From the NCBI GenBank assembly GCA_039808325.1, contig JBDHSU010000096.1, positions 1 to 15,536 of the forward strand: a stretch of 15,536 nucleotides of DNA. The letters are read 5' to 3'. Below, in pieces: positions 13,180 to 15,536 of the stretch. Each line of letters starts with the position of its first letter. The first letter of the stretch is position 1. The position numbers were made by a program, and so were the translations under genes. The notes under the pieces are model-generated. The model ran no database searches and was not told the origin of the DNA. It worked only from the letters and a program-made list of their open reading frames with translations. This stretch comes from JAFKKS01 sp039808325 (lineage in GTDB: Bacteria; Pseudomonadota; Alphaproteobacteria; Rhizobiales; Xanthobacteraceae).

Positions 13180-13620
13180 CTACGCCGTCATCCTCAGACG
13201 CGCGATCACCTCCTCGGGGATCGGCGAAGGCCTCCGGCTCACCGCGTCCAGTTGCACGATGATCGAGCGGCCGGCCGCCACGCAGTCGCCGCTCTTGAAA
13301 ACCGCCTGATCGAGCGTCAGCGACGTGTTGCCGACGCGCGCGACGCGGGTGCCGATATCGACCGGTCCCGGCCAGTGCAGTTCGCGCAGATAGTCGATCT
13401 CCAGGCGAACCACGGCGATGTTCTTCGCCGAATGGGTGTCGGAGCGGAAGACGTCGCGGATAAGGTAAACACGCCCGGTCTCGAAATACGTCGCGTAAAC
13501 GGCATTGTTGACGTGGCTTTGCGGGTCGAGGTCGCCGAGGCGGATGGAATCCGTCGCGCGGAACGGGAAATCCTCAATCCGAGGAATGGATCGGACGGGT
13601 CGTACTTTTGAATCACTCAA
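13180..13620 (-). CDS. Acyl-CoA thioesterase, 4HBT hot-dog fold
   Basis: A 146-residue single hot-dog-domain protein that should hydrolyse acyl-CoA thioesters. The signature is R-x-x-D30-L-D32-P-Q-S-H36-V-N38-N39-A-V-Y-A-T-Y-F-E-T-G-R, the D-x-D...HVNN block of the 4-hydroxybenzoyl-CoA thioesterase/YbgC group. The following YLIRDVF and the central VVRLEIDYLRELHWPGPVDIGTRV strands agree. The only plausible start is the TTG at 13620: GGAG lies seven bases upstream and there is no ATG or GTG before the conserved region. It is convergent with the ferredoxin gene and divergent from the reductase gene. Chain-length preference cannot be told from sequence. Confidence 0.85.
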   Translation of the reverse strand: MSDSKVRPVRSIPRIEDFPFRATDSIRLGDLDPQSHVNNAVYATYFETGRVYLIRDVFRSDTHSAKNIAVVRLEIDYLRELHWPGPVDIGTRVARVGNTSLTLDQAVFKSGDCVAAGRSIIVQLDAVSRRPSPIPEEVIARLRMTA

Positions 13621-13702
13621 AGCGGCGCTCCGAAACGTGTAAAAGAAGGGGCGGGGCCGACATAAGAATGGGCCCAGCCGTTTAACCGGACGAGCCTGTC
13701 GA

Positions 13703-13725
13703 CGCCGGAACGGGTGATTCCGGCG
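13703..13725. repeat. 8-bp hairpin in the thioesterase/reductase divergent spacer
   Basis: CGCCGGAA (13703-13710) pairs perfectly with TTCCGGCG (13718-13725) across a seven-base loop. It sits mid-way in the 176-bp divergent promoter region, so it may be an operator or a leader structure; no T-run follows. Confidence 0.35.
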
Positions 13726-13746
13726 CTTCCCCGGTTTCCCCTTTAT

Positions 13747-13763
13747 CCGAAAATGCTCTAGAG
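13747..13763. repeat. Partial ATGCTCTAG palindrome copy upstream of the reductase
   Basis: TCCGAAAATGCTCTAGAG combines the CCGAAAA inner-stem sequence and the ATGCTCTAG outer-arm sequence of the full palindrome at 12729-12780, joined directly. This suggests a shortened derivative. Confidence 0.45.
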
Positions 13764-13788
13764 AAACGCCAAAATCAAAAGGACATCG

Positions 13789-13809
13789 ATGACGTTATGG
13801 ACGCGATGA
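13789..13809 (+). promoter_or_regulatory. Six-codon upstream ORF overlapping an internal reductase start
   Basis: An ATG at 13789 lies five bases after AAGGA (13779-13783), the best ribosome site in this region. It encodes M-T-L-W-T-R and stops at TGA 13807-13809. That stop overlaps the in-frame ATG at 13806 of the reductase gene as ATGA, the arrangement used for translational coupling. The longer reductase start at 13797 lies inside this small ORF, 13 bases from AAGGA. Confidence 0.3.
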
Positions 13810-14846
13810 CGGACGACAATGCAGGCCCGATCAAGACCGACGCGCTGATCATCGGCGCGGGTCCGGTCGGCCTGTTCGCGGTGTTCGAGCTTGGCTTGCT
13901 CGATATGAAGGCGCACCTGATCGACATTCTCGACAAGATCGGCGGGCAATGCGCCGAGCTTTATCCGGAAAAGCCGATCTACGACATTCCCGGAATTCCG
14001 ACGATTTCGGGCAAAGGCCTGGTCGATGCGCTCATGGAGCAGATCAAGCCGTTCGGCCCGCAGTTTCATCTCAACGAGATGGTGCAGACGGTCGAGCGCA
14101 TCGGCGATCCGCTGTTCCGCATCACTACCGACCGAGGCCGTGTCTTCGAGGCGAAGGTCGTGGTGATCGCCGCTGGCGGCGGCTCGTTCCAACCGAAGCG
14201 TCCGCCGATCAAAGGCATCGAGCCTTACGAAGAGAAGTCGGTCTTCTATTCGGTGCGCCGCATGGAGGATTTCCGCGACAGGAGGCTACTCATCGTGGGC
14301 GGAGGCGATTCCGCGCTCGACTGGACGCTCAATCTCGCGCCGATCGCGAGCCATCTGACGTTGCTGCACCGGCGCAGCGATTTTCGCGCCGCGCCCGACA
14401 GCGTCAACAAGATGATGGCCCTCGCCGGCGAGGGAAAGATCGACCTTGTGTTCGGTCAGGTTGCTTCGCTCGAAGGCGAGGGCGGTCAGTTGTCGAAGGC
14501 GATCGTCAAAAGCGCGGACGGCTCGGAGTTTCACATCGCCTGCGATGCGATGCTGCCGTTCTTCGGTCTCACGATGAAACTCGGCCCGGTCGCCGATTGG
14601 GGCTTGGAACTCAAGGACCAATTGCTGCCGGTCGATACCGAGGCGTTCGAGACCAATGTCCCCGGCATCTTCGCGATCGGCGACATCAACTGGTACCCGG
14701 GAAAGCTCAAGCTCATCCTTTCGGGTTTCCACGAGGGCGCGTTGATGGCGCAGAAGGCGCACCGCTACGTCTATCCCGACAAGCGGCTGGTCTTCCAATA
14801 CACCACATCGTCCACGAGCCTGCAGAAGAAGCTCGGCGTTTCCTGA
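13797..14846 (+). CDS. Ferredoxin-NADP(+) reductase, thioredoxin-reductase-like (type 2)
   Basis: A 349-residue FAD enzyme with two nucleotide-binding domains. FAD site: IGAGPVG (19-25), GGQC (49-52) and FAIGDI (292-297). NADPH site: VGGGDSALDW (167-176) and HRRSDFRA (191-198), where the Arg residues favour NADPH. The CxxC of thioredoxin reductase is absent from the NADPH domain. In addition, the C-terminal extension (FQYTTSSTSLQKKLGV) is the mark of the TrxR-like ferredoxin-NADP reductases of Bacillus, Chlorobium and Rhodopseudomonas. It should pass electrons between NADPH and ferredoxin, most likely the ferredoxin encoded at 12856. ATGs at 13797 and 13806 are both in frame; the second may be coupled to a small upstream ORF. 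It diverges from the thioesterase gene. Confidence 0.9.
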   Translation: MDAMTDDNAGPIKTDALIIGAGPVGLFAVFELGLLDMKAHLIDILDKIGGQCAELYPEKPIYDIPGIPTISGKGLVDALMEQIKPFGPQFHLNEMVQTVERIGDPLFRITTDRGRVFEAKVVVIAAGGGSFQPKRPPIKGIEPYEEKSVFYSVRRMEDFRDRRLLIVGGGDSALDWTLNLAPIASHLTLLHRRSDFRAAPDSVNKMMALAGEGKIDLVFGQVASLEGEGGQLSKAIVKSADGSEFHIACDAMLPFFGLTMKLGPVADWGLELKDQLLPVDTEAFETNVPGIFAIGDINWYPGKLKLILSGFHEGALMAQKAHRYVYPDKRLVFQYTTSSTSLQKKLGVS

Positions 14847-14852
14847 TCCGCT

Positions 14853-14862
14853 GAATGCTCTA
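14853..14862. repeat. Short ATGCTCTA remnant after the reductase gene
   Basis: GAATGCTCTA lies six bases past the reductase stop. It shares the ATGCTCTA core of the palindrome family but lacks the following G and a partner arm, so it may be a decayed end or a chance match. Confidence 0.3.
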
Positions 14863-14872
14863 AAAACGTTGT

Positions 14873-14900
14873 CGAATGGCCGGGCTGTCCCGGCCATTCG
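14873..14900. terminator. 12-bp hairpin between convergent reductase and beta-lactamase genes
   Basis: CGAATGGCCGGG (14873-14884) and CCCGGCCATTCG (14889-14900) form a perfect 12-bp stem with a four-base loop. On the minus strand the stem is followed after six bases by TTTTT, giving a good intrinsic terminator for the beta-lactamase gene. On the plus strand only CATTTC follows, so it is weaker for the reductase. A bidirectional terminator is the simplest reading. Confidence 0.75.
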
Positions 14901-14923
14901 CATTTCGGCGCATAGGATCAATG

Positions 14924-15536
14924 CTACGGCGCGCCGGAGAGTTTCGTGAGAACGGCGTGCGCGGCCGTGATGCGCGCCGCGTTTGGAAAGTTCCGGTTCG
15001 CCAGCATCACGATGCCGATTTTCTTCGCGGGCACGAACGCGACGTAAGTGCCGAACCCGCCCGTGGAGCCGGTCTTGTTGAACAATGTCGGTTCGCTCGG
15101 CACGCGTGGTGGCTCGAGCCAGGTCGCGGCATTGTTCCGCATGCTCATCTTTTCGGAATTGCCGGCCAGGAGCCGCTCCAGCGTGACCGGATAGGCGTAC
15201 TGCTCCCAGCCCAGTCCCTGCACGATCTCGCCGCTTGCGAGGTAGCCGATATGCGTGCCTTCGACGGCGCGCCGCATCGGATCCGCAAGATCGTCCGGCC
15301 GGATATTCGCTTCGACGAAGCGGATCATGTCGGCGGCGGTGGATTTGACGCCGTAGGCTTCGCCGTCGAGCGCGCCGGGGTTCACGCGGACAGGCTTGTT
15401 GGCTTTGTTGTAGCCCCAGGCGTACGCGGCCATCGCTGCTTTCGGGACGTGAATGTAGCTGTGGTGAAGTCCGAGCGGCGGAAAGATTTCGCGTTCGACG
15501 AGGCTGGCGAAATCGCCCTTCATCGCGACGGCGGCA
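14924..15536 (-). CDS. ampC: Class C beta-lactamase (AmpC-like), C-terminal part
   Basis: About 203 codons of the 3' end are present; the start, with signal peptide, SxxK and YxN motifs, lies beyond the right edge. The visible part carries the KTG triad in FNKTGSTGGFGTYVAFVP, followed by KKIGIVMLANRNFPNAARI. This stretch is diagnostic of class C serine beta-lactamases rather than carboxypeptidases or EstB-like esterases. FASLVEREIFPPLGLHHSYI and YAWGYNK also fit AmpC. The product should be periplasmic and hydrolyse cephalosporins and penicillins. The ATG at 15523 is internal: the frame continues upstream as A-A-V-A without interruption. No ampR is visible within the window. The gene ends before a strong hairpin shared with the reductase. 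Confidence 0.9.
   Translation of the reverse strand, partial: AAVAMKGDFASLVEREIFPPLGLHHSYIHVPKAAMAAYAWGYNKANKPVRVNPGALDGEAYGVKSTAADMIRFVEANIRPDDLADPMRRAVEGTHIGYLASGEIVQGLGWEQYAYPVTLERLLAGNSEKMSMRNNAATWLEPPRVPSEPTLFNKTGSTGGFGTYVAFVPAKKIGIVMLANRNFPNAARITAAHAVLTKLSGAP

Overview
This is a GC-rich chromosomal window (roughly two-thirds G+C by eye). It looks like an alphaproteobacterium of the order Hyphomicrobiales (Rhizobiales), near Bradyrhizobium or Xanthobacteraceae. The main pointers are a giant coiled-coil protein of the GPR/RgsE polar-growth type, an FdVI-type [2Fe-2S] ferredoxin, a thioredoxin-reductase-like ferredoxin-NADP reductase, and intergenic palindromes built on ATGCTCTAG that I recognise from Rhizobiales genomes. 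I see no transposase, integrase, phage gene, CRISPR array, rRNA or tRNA. It reads as ordinary vertically inherited chromosome.

Left part (1-6090): the start of an LprI-like (DUF1311) secreted protein, a fumarylacetoacetate-hydrolase-family enzyme and an atypical SDR oxidoreductase all lie on the minus strand. A PLP-dependent threonine/serine dehydratase diverges from the SDR gene. A CheZ-like phosphatase (minus) converges on the dehydratase. Next come an HcaT-like MFS transporter (plus) and a DgcA-type racemase/epimerase of the enolase superfamily (minus).

Centre (6105-12215): one 5.6-kb minus-strand gene encodes an 1866-residue inner-membrane protein. It has two N-terminal membrane segments, about 1500 residues of 11/22-residue coiled-coil repeats, and a conserved C-terminal domain. 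I call it a homologue of GPR (Agrobacterium) / RgsE (Sinorhizobium), the polar growth-zone scaffold. It is followed closely by dgcA. Upstream is a gene-free stretch of about 510 bp that holds a TTAA-N6-TTAA element (CtrA-like, but one base short of the usual spacing) and an AT-rich inverted repeat.

Right part (12216-15536): an orphan Hpt phosphotransfer protein, a composite palindromic repeat, a [2Fe-2S] ferredoxin, a 4HBT thioesterase (minus, TTG start) and a ferredoxin-NADP(+) reductase (plus). A strong 12-bp hairpin separates the reductase from the 3' part of a class C beta-lactamase gene, which runs off the right edge. The ferredoxin and its likely reductase are probable redox partners, although an opposing gene separates them. 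The Hpt and CheZ-like proteins are phosphorelay parts with no kinase or receiver gene in view.

I do not see a clearly new multi-gene system. The points most worth following are the repeat architecture of the giant protein, the FliM-like tail of the CheZ-like protein, the SDR that lacks its Tyr-Lys pair, a six-codon upstream ORF positioned to couple to the reductase start, and the dispersed ATGCTCTA palindromes.
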